64,000 nt of DNA, taken from Bin87 sp965262485 (lineage in GTDB: Bacteria > Chloroflexota > Dehalococcoidia > Lucifugimonadales > UBA3495). Location of the stretch: NCBI GenBank assembly GCA_965262485.1, contig OZ253540.1, positions 2,542,001-2,606,000 on the forward strand, given 5' to 3'. Each line of letters begins with the position of its first letter. Positions within the stretch are counted from its first letter, which is position 1. Positions 15,546-23,292 of the stretch are shown here, piece after piece. The translations under genes and the position numbers were made by a program. The notes under the pieces were generated by a model. That model had not been told where the DNA came from and made no database searches. It was given only the letters and a program-made list of their open reading frames with translations.

Positions 15546-16021
15546 TCGGTCATATTTTCGGCATTGCGGTTTCGCTCATCACGGCGGGCCTTGCTGCCGT
15601 AAACGAAGACTCCCACCAGGCCAGTAAGATTGACTCCGGCTAGTGCCAAACCAGCCCAGTCATGGCCCGTGGCGATAAGGTAGATACCGCCGCCGATGCC
15701 CAACGCTGAGATAATAAAACCGGCGGCCAGGCCCAGATAAGCTCTCCTGGAGTTTCCGACGATTACCGTCTGCTCAATACCGATGGCCGTCCTATCCAAA
15801 TTATAAGCGTGCTCTTGTTGCTTTTCGGCCATTTGCAGGATGCGGTCTGCCGATCCCGGTAATATCTCTTCGTATCGTTGAAGCGCGTCTGGTGGCGGGA
15901 GTGGCGCGCGCCAGGATGCCGTAATCGATGTTATGTCTGTGTGGGATAAAACTACTTCAGCCGGCGGCACGGCCGGCTGATTAGGGGAACTTTCCGCGAT
16001 TAGTTCGTCCGGTTCTCGCAT
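15542..16021 (-). CDS. DUF2335-family membrane protein
   Basis: The 159-residue protein has the DUF2335 core APLPPPDALQRYEEILPGSA then DRILQMAEKQQEHAYN at about 39-75. Two transmembrane helices follow (LGLAAGFIISALGIGGGIYL and LALAGVNLTGLVGVFVYG). The function of the family is unknown; members tend to occur with a small basic or acidic partner in mobile or stress-related settings. Here the upstream gene overlaps it by 22 bp and argF overlaps it by 4 bp. Confidence 0.8.
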   Translation of the reverse strand: MREPDELIAESSPNQPAVPPAEVVLSHTDITSITASWRAPLPPPDALQRYEEILPGSADRILQMAEKQQEHAYNLDRTAIGIEQTVIVGNSRRAYLGLAAGFIISALGIGGGIYLIATGHDWAGLALAGVNLTGLVGVFVYGSKARRDERNRNAENMTE

Positions 16022-16269
16022 TGCGACTTGCGGGCTGCCTCCAGATTATCCCGTTCTTCTTCCTCGAATTGCCCGATGGCGTCGCGGATGTACTGACCGA
16101 CGGCCTCCCAATGCTCTCGCAACGCCTCGGCGTCGGCCTCCGGGCCGGATTTCCTAACCACGGAGCGGCGAGGGTAATAATCCAACGTGCCTCCAAAGTC
16201 AAAAATCCGCGCCATTCCTTCCAGGAAAGACGGCCTGACATAATTGAAGTACCTGCTCTTTTTCACCAT
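16000..16269 (-). CDS. Small protein preceding DUF2335 (unknown)
   Basis: This 89-residue soluble protein reads MVKKSRYFNYVRPSFLEGMA, RIFDFGGTLDYYPRRS and ends in a charged helix (QFEEEERDNLEAARKS). The ATG at 16269 has an excellent AGGAGG at 8-9 bp. It overlaps the DUF2335 gene by 22 bp, which implies translational coupling. I do not recognise a catalytic motif. The strict arrangement suggests that the two proteins act together. Confidence 0.7.
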   Translation of the reverse strand: MVKKSRYFNYVRPSFLEGMARIFDFGGTLDYYPRRSVVRKSGPEADAEALREHWEAVGQYIRDAIGQFEEEERDNLEAARKSQCENRTN

Positions 16270-16486
16270 TGCCGGTGACCTCCTGGTGGCCTGCAGTACA
16301 CTGCTGGAAAGCGGATGCACTGCATCAGTATGATGCTAGATATACGATAGGCTACGGTATTGGCGGTGTCCATAACAGTGTGTGGCATGGCTACCGTCCG
16401 CATACTGGCAACATTCGATTCCCATTGCTATGATAGCACAACCAATTTTTGATCCTGCCTACGGGCCGGCGGAGACTTTTGCAACA

Positions 16487-16906
16487 ATGACCGAACAATC
16501 CCACGCTAACGATGCCGCTTTGTCGCCCGGCCTGACGGGTCGCCGCGAGGTTCTGGTGTGTGAGCACAACGTGGCTCCACACGTAGCCAAACTGAGCACA
16601 CCATCCATGATCCGCGCCATGGAACAGGCTTCCCAGCGCGCAATACTTGACCATCTTCCGGAGGAGCAGTCCACCGTGGGTTTCGAGGTCAACATCCGGC
16701 ACGTGGCCGGCGCCGACATCGGGACGACAGTTACCGCCGTTGCCGAGTTGGAGCGGGTGGACGGGCGCTGGCTGTATTTCAAGGTGGAAGCATTTGAAGG
16801 CGACCGCACCATCGGCGTGGGAACGCATCGCCGGGCCATCATCACACTGCCGCCGGAATCGACAAACCGGGGCGGCGGCAACGACAGTCACACCCACGAA
16901 CTCTAG
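16487..16906 (+). CDS. FlK-like hotdog thioesterase
   Basis: The 139-residue protein has the hotdog-fold pattern of the fluoroacetyl-CoA thioesterase-like family: LSTPSMIRAMEQASQRAILD, VGFEVNIRHVAGADIGTTVT and VEAFEGDRTIGVGTHRRAII. Thr-Pro, Glu (in RAMEQA) and His (NIRHVA) match the catalytic Thr, Glu and His of that family. It likely hydrolyses a small acyl-CoA. The frame opens further upstream (16382), but the ATG at 16487 fits the domain start better. It is convergent with the NHL gene. Confidence 0.75.
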   Translation: MTEQSHANDAALSPGLTGRREVLVCEHNVAPHVAKLSTPSMIRAMEQASQRAILDHLPEEQSTVGFEVNIRHVAGADIGTTVTAVAELERVDGRWLYFKVEAFEGDRTIGVGTHRRAIITLPPESTNRGGGNDSHTHEL

Positions 16907-16958
16907 CCAGCAAGATTTGCCATGCCATTTCGGTGGCGGCGTCAATGGCCGAGCCACC

Positions 16959-17122
16959 CTCACGCGGTACCCACTTCGTCAAACCAAACTGGCCTACTGT
17001 CATTGCGAGCGCAGCGTGGCAATCTCGTCGCAGTAGCAATGGTGGTTTGCCGACGTGTGTTCAACCTCAACGAGATTGCCACGCTGCGCTCGCAATGACA
17101 GATTAAAGCTGGTACGCGTGAG
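16959..17122. mobile_element. Family A element, complete copy
   Basis: The copy is bounded by CTCACGCGGTACCCACTT and a slightly decayed GGTACGCGTGAG end, with the TCATTGCGAGCGCAGCGTGG arms inside. The one extra G in the left end marks drift. Together with the terminator at 17149 it fills the convergent gap between the thioesterase and NHL genes. Confidence 0.85.
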
Positions 17123-17148
17123 CCGAGCCGCCGCACAAGTTTTCGCCC

Positions 17149-17185
17149 AAAAAAAGAACCGGCTTCACGAATGAAGCCGGTTCTT
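17149..17185 (-). terminator. Rho-independent terminator of the DUF1800-DUF1501-NHL operon
   Basis: A perfect 14-bp stem (AAGAACCGGCTTCA / TGAAGCCGGTTCTT) with a CGAA loop is followed on the minus strand by a run of seven T. It begins 40 bp after the NHL stop. It is the clearest intrinsic terminator in the window. Confidence 0.92.
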
Positions 17186-17225
17186 GCGGTTTAACGCTGA
17201 CTACAATCAGGACATTTCGCCGGGA

Positions 17226-18275
17226 TTACAGGTTGAACTGTGGGTCCAGGTAGGAATCGTCCTTCTGGTAAATCTGCAACCGGGAGCGCAGGGTGTCGCA
17301 AACGAGCAACCGATTGTTGGCGCGGTCAAAGGTGCAAGCCATGGGCATGCGGAAGGTCCGCTGCTGCTGCTCCAGGTCGGGGACCCGGCGGCGAGCCTTG
17401 ACCATGTCGGGGTTGGCGTTCAGGGAGAGGTCGCCCCACTCCGATACTTCGGTTGCATCGCCTTCGAGGTAGGCCAGCGGTCGAGCGTCAGCGTCGTAAA
17501 TTACGATGCGCTCGTTCAGCCAGTCCGCCACGTAAACGTCGCCTTCGTTGTCGATGTCGACGTCCAGCGGGTGGTTCAGTTCGCCGGAGCGGCTGCCACG
17601 GCTGCCGAAGGTTCGCAGGTGGGTTCCACCGGGGGTGAACTTCTGTATCCGATGGTTGCCCCAGTCAGCGACGTAGATGTCGCCGCTGTTGTCGATGCCG
17701 ATGCCGGAGGGCATTTCCAGGTCAGTGGCGCCATTGCCCTTGGTTCCGAAACCGCCGAGGAAGTCGCCGTCCTTGCTGAATTTCTGGATACGGCTGGTCT
17801 TGGCAGAAACCACCCAGAGGTTCTGGTCGGCATCAAAAGCCAAACCGGCTGCGCCGTTGAGCTGGCCTTCGCCGTCACCGCTTTCGCCCCACTGTTTCTG
17901 AACGTTGCCTTCGGAGTCGAAGACGTTGATCTGGTTCTTCCATTCGTCGGAAGCGTACACATTGCCGGTGGCATCGGCGGCAATTCCGGTAATCCACTCA
18001 AACAGACCCCTGGAGTTGGACTGGTAAGCGGCGCCTTCACGGCCAAATTCGCCCAGGAACTCTTCGCCGCCCTTGCCATCGACATTGCCGATGGTGAGCT
18101 TGGTAATACGAGCGCTGGGGTTCTGCTCTCCGCCGCGGTTGGCGACGAACATCGTGCCGTCGGGAAGCGCCGCGACGCCCACCGGCTGGCTGAATCCCAT
18201 GCCCACCTGGCTCTGGCGGCCTACATTCTTGACGTACAGCCATGCCCGACCGCTTGCTACGGTATTCTGAGGCAT
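17226..18275 (-). CDS. NHL-repeat beta-propeller protein
   Basis: The 349-residue protein is built of NHL-type repeats. Examples are LFEWITGIAADATGNVYASD, GAAGLAFDADQNLWVVSAKT, MPSGIGIDNSGDIYVADWGN then HRIQKFTPGG, and LDVDIDNEGDVYVADWLNER. Five or six blades are visible, with N- and C-terminal strands that could close the propeller. NHL propellers bind proteins, RNA or small ligands or act as lyases; none of these can be assigned here. No signal peptide is seen. The ATG at 18275 follows GGAGG. It is the last gene of the operon with DUF1501 and DUF1800. Confidence 0.85.
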   Translation of the reverse strand: MPQNTVASGRAWLYVKNVGRQSQVGMGFSQPVGVAALPDGTMFVANRGGEQNPSARITKLTIGNVDGKGGEEFLGEFGREGAAYQSNSRGLFEWITGIAADATGNVYASDEWKNQINVFDSEGNVQKQWGESGDGEGQLNGAAGLAFDADQNLWVVSAKTSRIQKFSKDGDFLGGFGTKGNGATDLEMPSGIGIDNSGDIYVADWGNHRIQKFTPGGTHLRTFGSRGSRSGELNHPLDVDIDNEGDVYVADWLNERIVIYDADARPLAYLEGDATEVSEWGDLSLNANPDMVKARRRVPDLEQQQRTFRMPMACTFDRANNRLLVCDTLRSRLQIYQKDDSYLDPQFNL

Positions 18276-18307
18276 AGTTAATCCTCCAATTGCAATTCGT
18301 TGGTTGA

Positions 18308-18341
18308 GGAGGCGGCGCAACCGTCAGGCCGCGCCGTCTCC
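18308..18341 (-). other. Intercistronic hairpin between DUF1501 and NHL genes
   Basis: GGAGGCGGCGC (18308-18318) pairs with GCGCCGTCTCC (18331-18341), one mismatch in 11 bp. It has no T-tract and may protect or tune the mRNA. Confidence 0.5.
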
Positions 18342-18362
18342 GAATTTGTTGAACCTGAAGCC

Positions 18363-19496
18363 TTACTTGCTGATGAAGTTCAGCTTCGGGAATGCGCCGT
18401 TGACGATGGGGTTGGCATCCATGCCAAGCCAGTCCTCAACGATGCTGGTGTAAGCGCCGCGGAAGTCGTAGTTGGGGACCAGGTCGCCCTGTTCCAAATC
18501 TTCGTTCTTGCGGGACGGGTACTCGCCGTAGAAGCCGCCCTGGATGGGGTCGCCAATGACGAAGGCAGCGCCGGCTGCGCCGTGGTCGGTGCCGGAGCCG
18601 TTGTCGCGGACGCGGCGGCCGAACTCGGAGAACAGGTACATGACGATGTTCTCGCCGGTGTTGTGCTCCTTCATGTCCTGGAAGAAGGCGCTGACGCCCT
18701 CGGATACTTCCTTCCACAGCTGCGGGTGGGCGGCGGCCTCGCCGGCGTGGGTGTCGAAGCTGGCGTGCTGGGTGTAGAAAATCTTGGTGCCCAGGTCGGC
18801 CATGTAAACCTGCGCGATGTCGCGGAGGTGGTGGGCGATGGGGCTGTTGGGATATTCCACGTTGCTGGAATACTGCTCCGGGGCCACCTTTACGATGTCG
18901 GCGCCAATCATGGCGTCGGTGCCGGTGGAACGCAGGTAGTCGTTGACGAAGCTGCCGCCGATGGTGGGCGCATACATCTTCGAGAACAGGTCCAGAGCCT
19001 TGGAACGCTGGTCAACGTTCTCAATACCGGTCAGCAGGCCGTAGGTGCTGAGGTCGGCGATGGCGGCTACCGGAACGCCGGGAACGGCCAGCGCACGGGG
19101 CAGGCCGTGGCCGAAGTTGATGGCAGTCAGGACGTTCTCTTTGCCTGGGTCCATTTCGCGAGCGACGCGGCCGGCCCAACCTTCAGTTCCGACCTTGTCC
19201 GGCTCACAAGTGTGCCAGATGTCCATGCTGCGGAAGTGAGAGCGGGGGCTGTCGGCGTAGCCGATGCCGTGGATGATGGCAACCTTGCCCGCGTCGAACA
19301 TTTCCTTCATGGGGCCCATGGTGGGGGCCAAGCCGAGCTCATCGTTAATGGGGATGATGTCTTCCCGATTGTAATGAATGGTCGGCCGATTGTCGTAGTA
19401 CGACGAGTCGTTGTAGGGGATCACCGTGTTGAAATAGTCGTTGCCGCCGGTGAGCTGCAGGATCACGATGACCGGATCTTTCTTCGTGGAGGTCAT
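18363..19496 (-). CDS. DUF1501-family protein, leaderless
   Basis: The 377-residue protein shows the DUF1501 plan, an alkaline-phosphatase/sulfatase-like fold: VILQLTGGNDYFNTVIPYND at about 11-30, SPRSHFRSMDIWHTCEPD then GTEGWAGR, YTQHASFDTHAGE and FSEFGRRVRDNGSGTDHGAA. The Asp/His residues in these motifs would bind metal in related enzymes. Most DUF1501 proteins carry a Tat signal; this one begins directly with the domain, so it is predicted to be cytoplasmic. It follows DUF1800 and precedes NHL in one operon. The ATG has GGAG upstream. The reaction is unknown. Confidence 0.9.
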   Translation of the reverse strand: MTSTKKDPVIVILQLTGGNDYFNTVIPYNDSSYYDNRPTIHYNREDIIPINDELGLAPTMGPMKEMFDAGKVAIIHGIGYADSPRSHFRSMDIWHTCEPDKVGTEGWAGRVAREMDPGKENVLTAINFGHGLPRALAVPGVPVAAIADLSTYGLLTGIENVDQRSKALDLFSKMYAPTIGGSFVNDYLRSTGTDAMIGADIVKVAPEQYSSNVEYPNSPIAHHLRDIAQVYMADLGTKIFYTQHASFDTHAGEAAAHPQLWKEVSEGVSAFFQDMKEHNTGENIVMYLFSEFGRRVRDNGSGTDHGAAGAAFVIGDPIQGGFYGEYPSRKNEDLEQGDLVPNYDFRGAYTSIVEDWLGMDANPIVNGAFPKLNFISK

Positions 19497-19542
19497 TGCG
19501 TATGCTCCTTAAATGTGGTGCCTTCAAATAGTGGGAATTGGT

Positions 19543-19593
19543 GAACGGAGTGGCTCCGGCCGGTTCAACCGGGCTATGCGGCGCACTCCGTTC
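19543..19593 (-). other. Intercistronic hairpin between DUF1800 and DUF1501 genes
   Basis: GAACGGAGTG (19543-19552) and CACTCCGTTC (19584-19593) form a 10-bp stem with an inner CCGGTT/AACCGG stem. It may set the relative expression of the two genes. Confidence 0.55.
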
Positions 19594-19607
19594 GATGTAC
19601 GACGGGA

Positions 19608-21008
19608 TTAGCCGAACTGGTACTCGGTGGTGGCGCTGATGAGAGCCATGGTCTCGCCGACACGGGTGGCAGTGCCGACATAGTCGGCCCAGTCCACGTT
19701 GCCGCCGTTGCGGACGTGCTCGGCCAGCTGGCCACGGGTCTCTTCGCTGAGTTCAACGAAGCCCATGTAGTCGGTACAGGCGTTGAGCAGATGGTCGGGC
19801 GTTTCCACGCCTTCGTTGCGCATCCGGTCGATGATGTCGCGCATACCGGGCAGCTCGGTGTCAGACACGCGGTCGGCTACGAAGTTGATGCGAGCCAGCA
19901 GGGCGCCGGAGTTGATCCACTCCAGACCGGTGTGCCAGCCTTCCACGGACGGCGGGTCGAGGATGGACTGACCCATGTAGGTGGGCTCTTTGCCGATATT
20001 CAGGACGCCGGGATCCGGATTCTGGAACAGGCCTACCATTCGCAGGGTGCCGGCGACGACTTCGGCAGGGCTCTTGATCTTCTGGAAGCGGGCGTCCTTG
20101 AACCACTGGGACAGGAACATGTGGCGAAGAACGGCCTTGATCTCGAAGTTGGAGTCCTCAAATACCTGAACCATCTCCTCGAGAGCGTCTTCATCGCGGG
20201 CCGGCTCGATGGTCCAGGCGGGAACCTGGGGCTCGTCGGCGACGAAGAAGTTGTAGAGGTGGCGGCAGATGAAGCGGGAGGTGGCCGGCTGCTTCAGGAT
20301 GATGTCGATGATGTCCTCACCGCCGAAATCGCCGGTTTCGCCCAGGAACGTCTTTTCGCCGTAGTCGTGGTCTTCATCACGGTACGAGAACTTCCAGGGA
20401 TAGCGCCCATAGGGAGCCCGGGGCAGCTTGGCCTGGATGGTCCAACCGGTAAAGGCCCGGGAGCACTCGCGCACGTCCACTTCGGTGTAGTTGGAAACGC
20501 CCAGGGAGAAGAGCTCGAGCAGCTCGCGGCCCCAGTTTTCGTTCACGGCGTCCCGATGGTTTTCGTTGTTGTCCAGCCAGAAAATCATGGCCGGGTTCTT
20601 GGATAGCTCAACGAGCATGTCGCGGTAGTTGCCCATGCCGAATTCCCGCAGCATGTCGATTTGCTCCAGCAACTGGTCGCAGTTGTCTACCTTGGAGTTG
20701 CCGGTGGCAAAAACATGGTGCCAGAACAGGGACATTTTCTCTTCCATGGGCCGCTCGCTGGATATCATGTTGTACATCCAGTTAGCCTGCCCGGAGAAGG
20801 GAACGCCGCCCGGGAGCAAGAAGCTGGGGTGATACCGCAGCAACAGCGCCATCTTCCCGCTTTCGCGGTCGTCCGACGGGTCCAGCAGTTCATCAACGGT
20901 GGCTTCGTAACCTTGCTCAACCAATCGCTCCAACTCTGCACGGTTGGCGCCAAAACCGGCGCGCCGCGTCAAGTGGGCCATCAGTGCCAAGTCATCTTTG
21001 TATGACAT
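19608..21008 (-). CDS. DUF1800-family protein, leaderless
   Basis: The 466-residue protein begins MSYKDDLALMAHLTRRAGFG, the DUF1800 N-terminal signature without any leader. It continues with EKMSLFWHHVFATGNSKV (about 105-122), FWLDNNENHRDAVNENWGRE then LLELFSLG (about 158-186), YTEVDVRECSRAFTGWTI and the C-terminal DPPSVEGWHTGLEWINSG. The function of DUF1800 is not established; it is widely paired with DUF1501. Here it is first in the operon, with an AGGAGG ribosome-binding site and a near-consensus promoter, implying strong expression. It is predicted to be soluble. Confidence 0.92.
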   Translation of the reverse strand: MSYKDDLALMAHLTRRAGFGANRAELERLVEQGYEATVDELLDPSDDRESGKMALLLRYHPSFLLPGGVPFSGQANWMYNMISSERPMEEKMSLFWHHVFATGNSKVDNCDQLLEQIDMLREFGMGNYRDMLVELSKNPAMIFWLDNNENHRDAVNENWGRELLELFSLGVSNYTEVDVRECSRAFTGWTIQAKLPRAPYGRYPWKFSYRDEDHDYGEKTFLGETGDFGGEDIIDIILKQPATSRFICRHLYNFFVADEPQVPAWTIEPARDEDALEEMVQVFEDSNFEIKAVLRHMFLSQWFKDARFQKIKSPAEVVAGTLRMVGLFQNPDPGVLNIGKEPTYMGQSILDPPSVEGWHTGLEWINSGALLARINFVADRVSDTELPGMRDIIDRMRNEGVETPDHLLNACTDYMGFVELSEETRGQLAEHVRNGGNVDWADYVGTATRVGETMALISATTEYQFG

Positions 21009-21089
21009 CCTGTGCCTCCTTCGTGCAATTTTTTGCCGTTAGTGCCGAGCCTGGCAATTGCCGGCCCGGAGATTCGACGTTTTGCCCAT

Positions 21090-21118
21090 ATTTTAATTTA
21101 CTTGCAACACCGTGTCAA
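21090..21118 (-). promoter_or_regulatory. Near-consensus sigma-70 promoter of the DUF1800-DUF1501-NHL operon
   Basis: TTGACA (21113-21118) and TAAAAT (21090-21095) are separated by exactly 17 bp on the minus strand, in an AT-rich stretch. The leader to the ATG at 21008 is about 75 nt. It is the best promoter match I see in the window. Confidence 0.82.
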
Positions 21119-21193
21119 CAAGAAATCGCATATACGGGTCAAATTTGATAACCATTATAAACTAGTAACCGTATACTAACAAGGGGCAGTTTG

Positions 21194-21628
21194 CTACTTG
21201 GGGATCGCCCATTCCGGCGGTGGTGCGTGGGTAACCGATTGGTCAGTATCGGCGGGGATTTGGGCCACCAGTCGTCCGTTGTCTACCGCAACCACGTGAT
21301 AAAACAGCTGCGCCCGCGGCCCGTTTACGCAGATGCCCTGGGATTCTTCGAAGCGCCAGCCGTGGTCGGGACACAAAAAGCTTTTGTCCCACTTCACCAC
21401 CCGCCCGTAAGCATGGGGACAGATCATCGACATCAACCGGTACTGCCCATCCCGCGCCTTGGCCAGCCAGTGTTCCTCTCCATTGTCGAGGCGAACCCGT
21501 GCCGGCAGATCGGGGAAGTCGGCTACCGCGCCCAGGTCAACCTTGCGAGCCGGCGCGTTTTTGTTCCTGCCGACGCCGTTGGGATCGGTTACCGTTCGCC
21601 GCCGCGGGTGATAAATGTCTTCGCTCAT
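21194..21628 (-). CDS. Rieske [2Fe-2S] domain protein
   Basis: The 144-residue protein has the Rieske pattern CPHAYGRVVKWDKSFLCPDH (C-x-H ... C-x-x-H, about 70-89), followed by GWRFEESQGICVNGP. It binds one 2Fe-2S cluster and is likely a soluble electron carrier or ferredoxin component for an oxygenase. It lacks a membrane anchor, so it is not a cytochrome bc subunit. It is the last of three close minus-strand genes (after 22016 and 21685). No oxygenase large subunit is in sight. Confidence 0.88.
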   Translation of the reverse strand: MSEDIYHPRRRTVTDPNGVGRNKNAPARKVDLGAVADFPDLPARVRLDNGEEHWLAKARDGQYRLMSMICPHAYGRVVKWDKSFLCPDHGWRFEESQGICVNGPRAQLFYHVVAVDNGRLVAQIPADTDQSVTHAPPPEWAIPK

Positions 21629-21684
21629 TGCGTCCTTTCCTTTATTTTGTCAGCAATTAATCGTGGTTGGAAATGACCCCGCGC

Positions 21685-21996
21685 TCAATCGGTGGGCAAT
21701 CCTCCAAACGCTTCATCAAAGGTAATAATTGGAAATATGGCGGTGCGGTTCCAGGTGGCCAGGCCCATGTCCACCACCGCATCGTCGATGGCGTGGGCGT
21801 CCGGCCCCTGCAGAATCATCCAGGTTTGATGAGAGGATTTCCCAACCCAGCCACCCTTGAACTCACAGCCGCGACCCGAGAGCGTCTGGTTCATCTCGGC
21901 GGACATCCGCACCACCCGGTCGCGCACGCCCATATCCACGCCGGGGCAGCGTTCCGGGGCGTGTTCCAGCGAAACCATGTACAGACCCATAACCAA
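21685..21996 (-). CDS. Small alpha+beta protein, possibly a dimeric ferredoxin-like barrel
   Basis: The 103-residue protein reads MGLYMVSLEHAPERCPGVDM at its start, then WVGKSSHQTWMILQGPDAHA, and ends in NRTAIFPIITFDEAFGG. The strand-helix-strand pattern suggests a dimeric alpha+beta barrel fold, as in muconolactone isomerase or DUF3303-like proteins. No catalytic residue can be named. It sits between the cobalamin-type binding protein and the Rieske gene on the same strand, with 19- and 56-bp gaps, so cotranscription is likely. Confidence 0.55.
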   Translation of the reverse strand: MVMGLYMVSLEHAPERCPGVDMGVRDRVVRMSAEMNQTLSGRGCEFKGGWVGKSSHQTWMILQGPDAHAIDDAVVDMGLATWNRTAIFPIITFDEAFGGLPTD

Positions 21997-22015
21997 TTGC
22001 CTCCCGATTGTTGCG

Positions 22016-22963
22016 CTACGGCACTGACAGGCTGGCGCGGTGGGGCGCAGCCTGCCGGAAGATACCGGGGACAGTCAGACCGGAAAAACGCTCCGGTCGC
22101 ATCGCTTCCGCCAATCCTTCCATAACATCTATGACCCTGGGCCCGTGGCGGCTGGGAATCTGCCCGTCGAACAGATACACCCGGTCTTCCTGCACCGCGG
22201 TCAGCGCGGCCCATTCCGGCCGGTCGATCAGGCGAGCCGTCTCGGCGATGGTGCGGTCCATGTTGAACGCGCAGGGCATAACCATGACGTAGTCGGGTTG
22301 ATATTCGTGAACTTCAGACCAGCTGACTTCCCGCGACTTGCCCCACTTTTCCGCCAACCCCTCTTGCCCACCGGCCAATTCCACCAGTTCGGGGGTCCAC
22401 TGGCCGGTATTTCGCAGCGGCTCGAGCCAGTCGATGCAGAACACCGAAGGACTCTGGCCGTCGGCGGCACGACCGGCCACATGATCAACCCGGCGTTGCA
22501 GGTTGGCCAGAAGCTCGGCGGCTCGGGTCGGGACGCCGGCGGCCTGGCCAATGCGCCGGATGTTGTCGAAAATATCATCCAGGCCGGCCGGCCGGATGCT
22601 GAGAATCTGCGGGTCGTAGTCCAGCGCGCGGGCGGCCGTTTCGAATACCGAACCGGCGCCGATGGCACAAACCTCACACAACTCCTGCGTGAGAATCAGG
22701 TCGGGCCGGAGTTCCCGGAGCAGGTCGCCATCGATGATATACAGCGGGTTGCCGCTGGCCCGGGCCTGCTGAATGACGGCGTCGATTTCCTGGCTGGACA
22801 GGTGACTCTTGCTGCGGATGCTGCGGCTAACGATGGGCAGCGTCCGGGCGGCGGCCGGGTAGTCGCACACGTGGGAAACGCCTGCCAACGAATCGCCTAG
22901 TCCCAGGGCGAAAACGATCTCGGTAGCGCTGGGCAGTAACGAAACAATCCGCATGGTCGGCAT
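22016..22963 (-). CDS. BtuF-like cobalamin/helical-backbone metal-receptor protein, no signal peptide
   Basis: The 315-residue protein starts RIVSLLPSATEIVFALGLGD, typical of BtuF/FecB-like periplasmic binding proteins. It also carries SHLSSQEIDAVIQQARASGN, DLLRELRPDLILTQELCEVC and PDYVMVMPCAFNMDRT. These proteins bind cobalamin or ferric siderophores for ABC importers. This one lacks a leader, and no permease is adjacent, so it may act as a cytosolic binding protein, as some Chloroflexota and actinobacterial relatives do. ATGs at 22963 and 22954 are both possible; a longer frame runs into a family A repeat and is spurious. Confidence 0.82.
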   Translation of the reverse strand: MPTMRIVSLLPSATEIVFALGLGDSLAGVSHVCDYPAAARTLPIVSRSIRSKSHLSSQEIDAVIQQARASGNPLYIIDGDLLRELRPDLILTQELCEVCAIGAGSVFETAARALDYDPQILSIRPAGLDDIFDNIRRIGQAAGVPTRAAELLANLQRRVDHVAGRAADGQSPSVFCIDWLEPLRNTGQWTPELVELAGGQEGLAEKWGKSREVSWSEVHEYQPDYVMVMPCAFNMDRTIAETARLIDRPEWAALTAVQEDRVYLFDGQIPSRHGPRVIDVMEGLAEAMRPERFSGLTVPGIFRQAAPHRASLSVP

Positions 22964-23003
22964 TGTAGGGGCAAACCCGGCGGTTGGCAAACAGAAAGAC
23001 AGC

Positions 23004-23213
23004 CTCACGCGTACCCACTTTGTCAAACCAAACTGGCCTACTGTCATTGCGAAGGGCGCCCACCCCCACCTGTCATTGCGAGGAGCGCAGCGACGTGGCA
23101 ATCTCGTTGGGGTTGAACACACGCCGGCAAACCACCATTGCTACGGCGACGAGATTGCCACCCCCGTATCAAGTACGGGGTCGCAATGACAGATTAAAGT
23201 GGGTACGCGTGAG
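23004..23213. mobile_element. Family A element, complete copy with duplicated arm
   Basis: The 210-bp copy has perfect 18-bp ends (CTCACGCGTACCCACTTT and its inverse). The left TGTCATTGCGA arm is duplicated (23042 and 23072), and the right half carries a CCCCGTATCAAGTACGGGG hairpin. It fills the divergent gap between the binding-protein and Uma2 genes. A weak TATGATAAT box lies at about 23250, after the element. Confidence 0.88.
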
Positions 23214-23292
23214 CCATTTTAATGGGCGGCAAACGAACGGAACGGAATGATATGATAATCATGTTAAAACGCGTGAGTGAGCAAATCAGCCC

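Noticed and set aside
16641..17036. Frames giving CHCERSVAIS- or CHCEERSD-type peptides here and at other repeats.
   Set aside because: These are chance translations of family A palindromes.
18300..19544. A 414-codon plus-strand frame opposite DUF1501.
   Set aside because: It is Val/Gly/Asp-rich antisense of a clear DUF1501 gene with motifs, promoter and operon context on the other strand.
19716..20606. A 296-codon plus-strand frame opposite DUF1800.
   Set aside because: Antisense shadow of a well-supported gene; no ribosome-binding site or domain.
21120..21180. AT-rich stretch considered as a replication origin or attachment site.
   Set aside because: No DnaA boxes or integrase gene; it is explained as the upstream region of a strong promoter.
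22964..23122. An N-terminal extension of about 53 residues on the cobalamin-type binding protein.
   Set aside because: The extension is translation of a family A repeat and a spacer; homologs begin at the RIVSLLPSATE motif.
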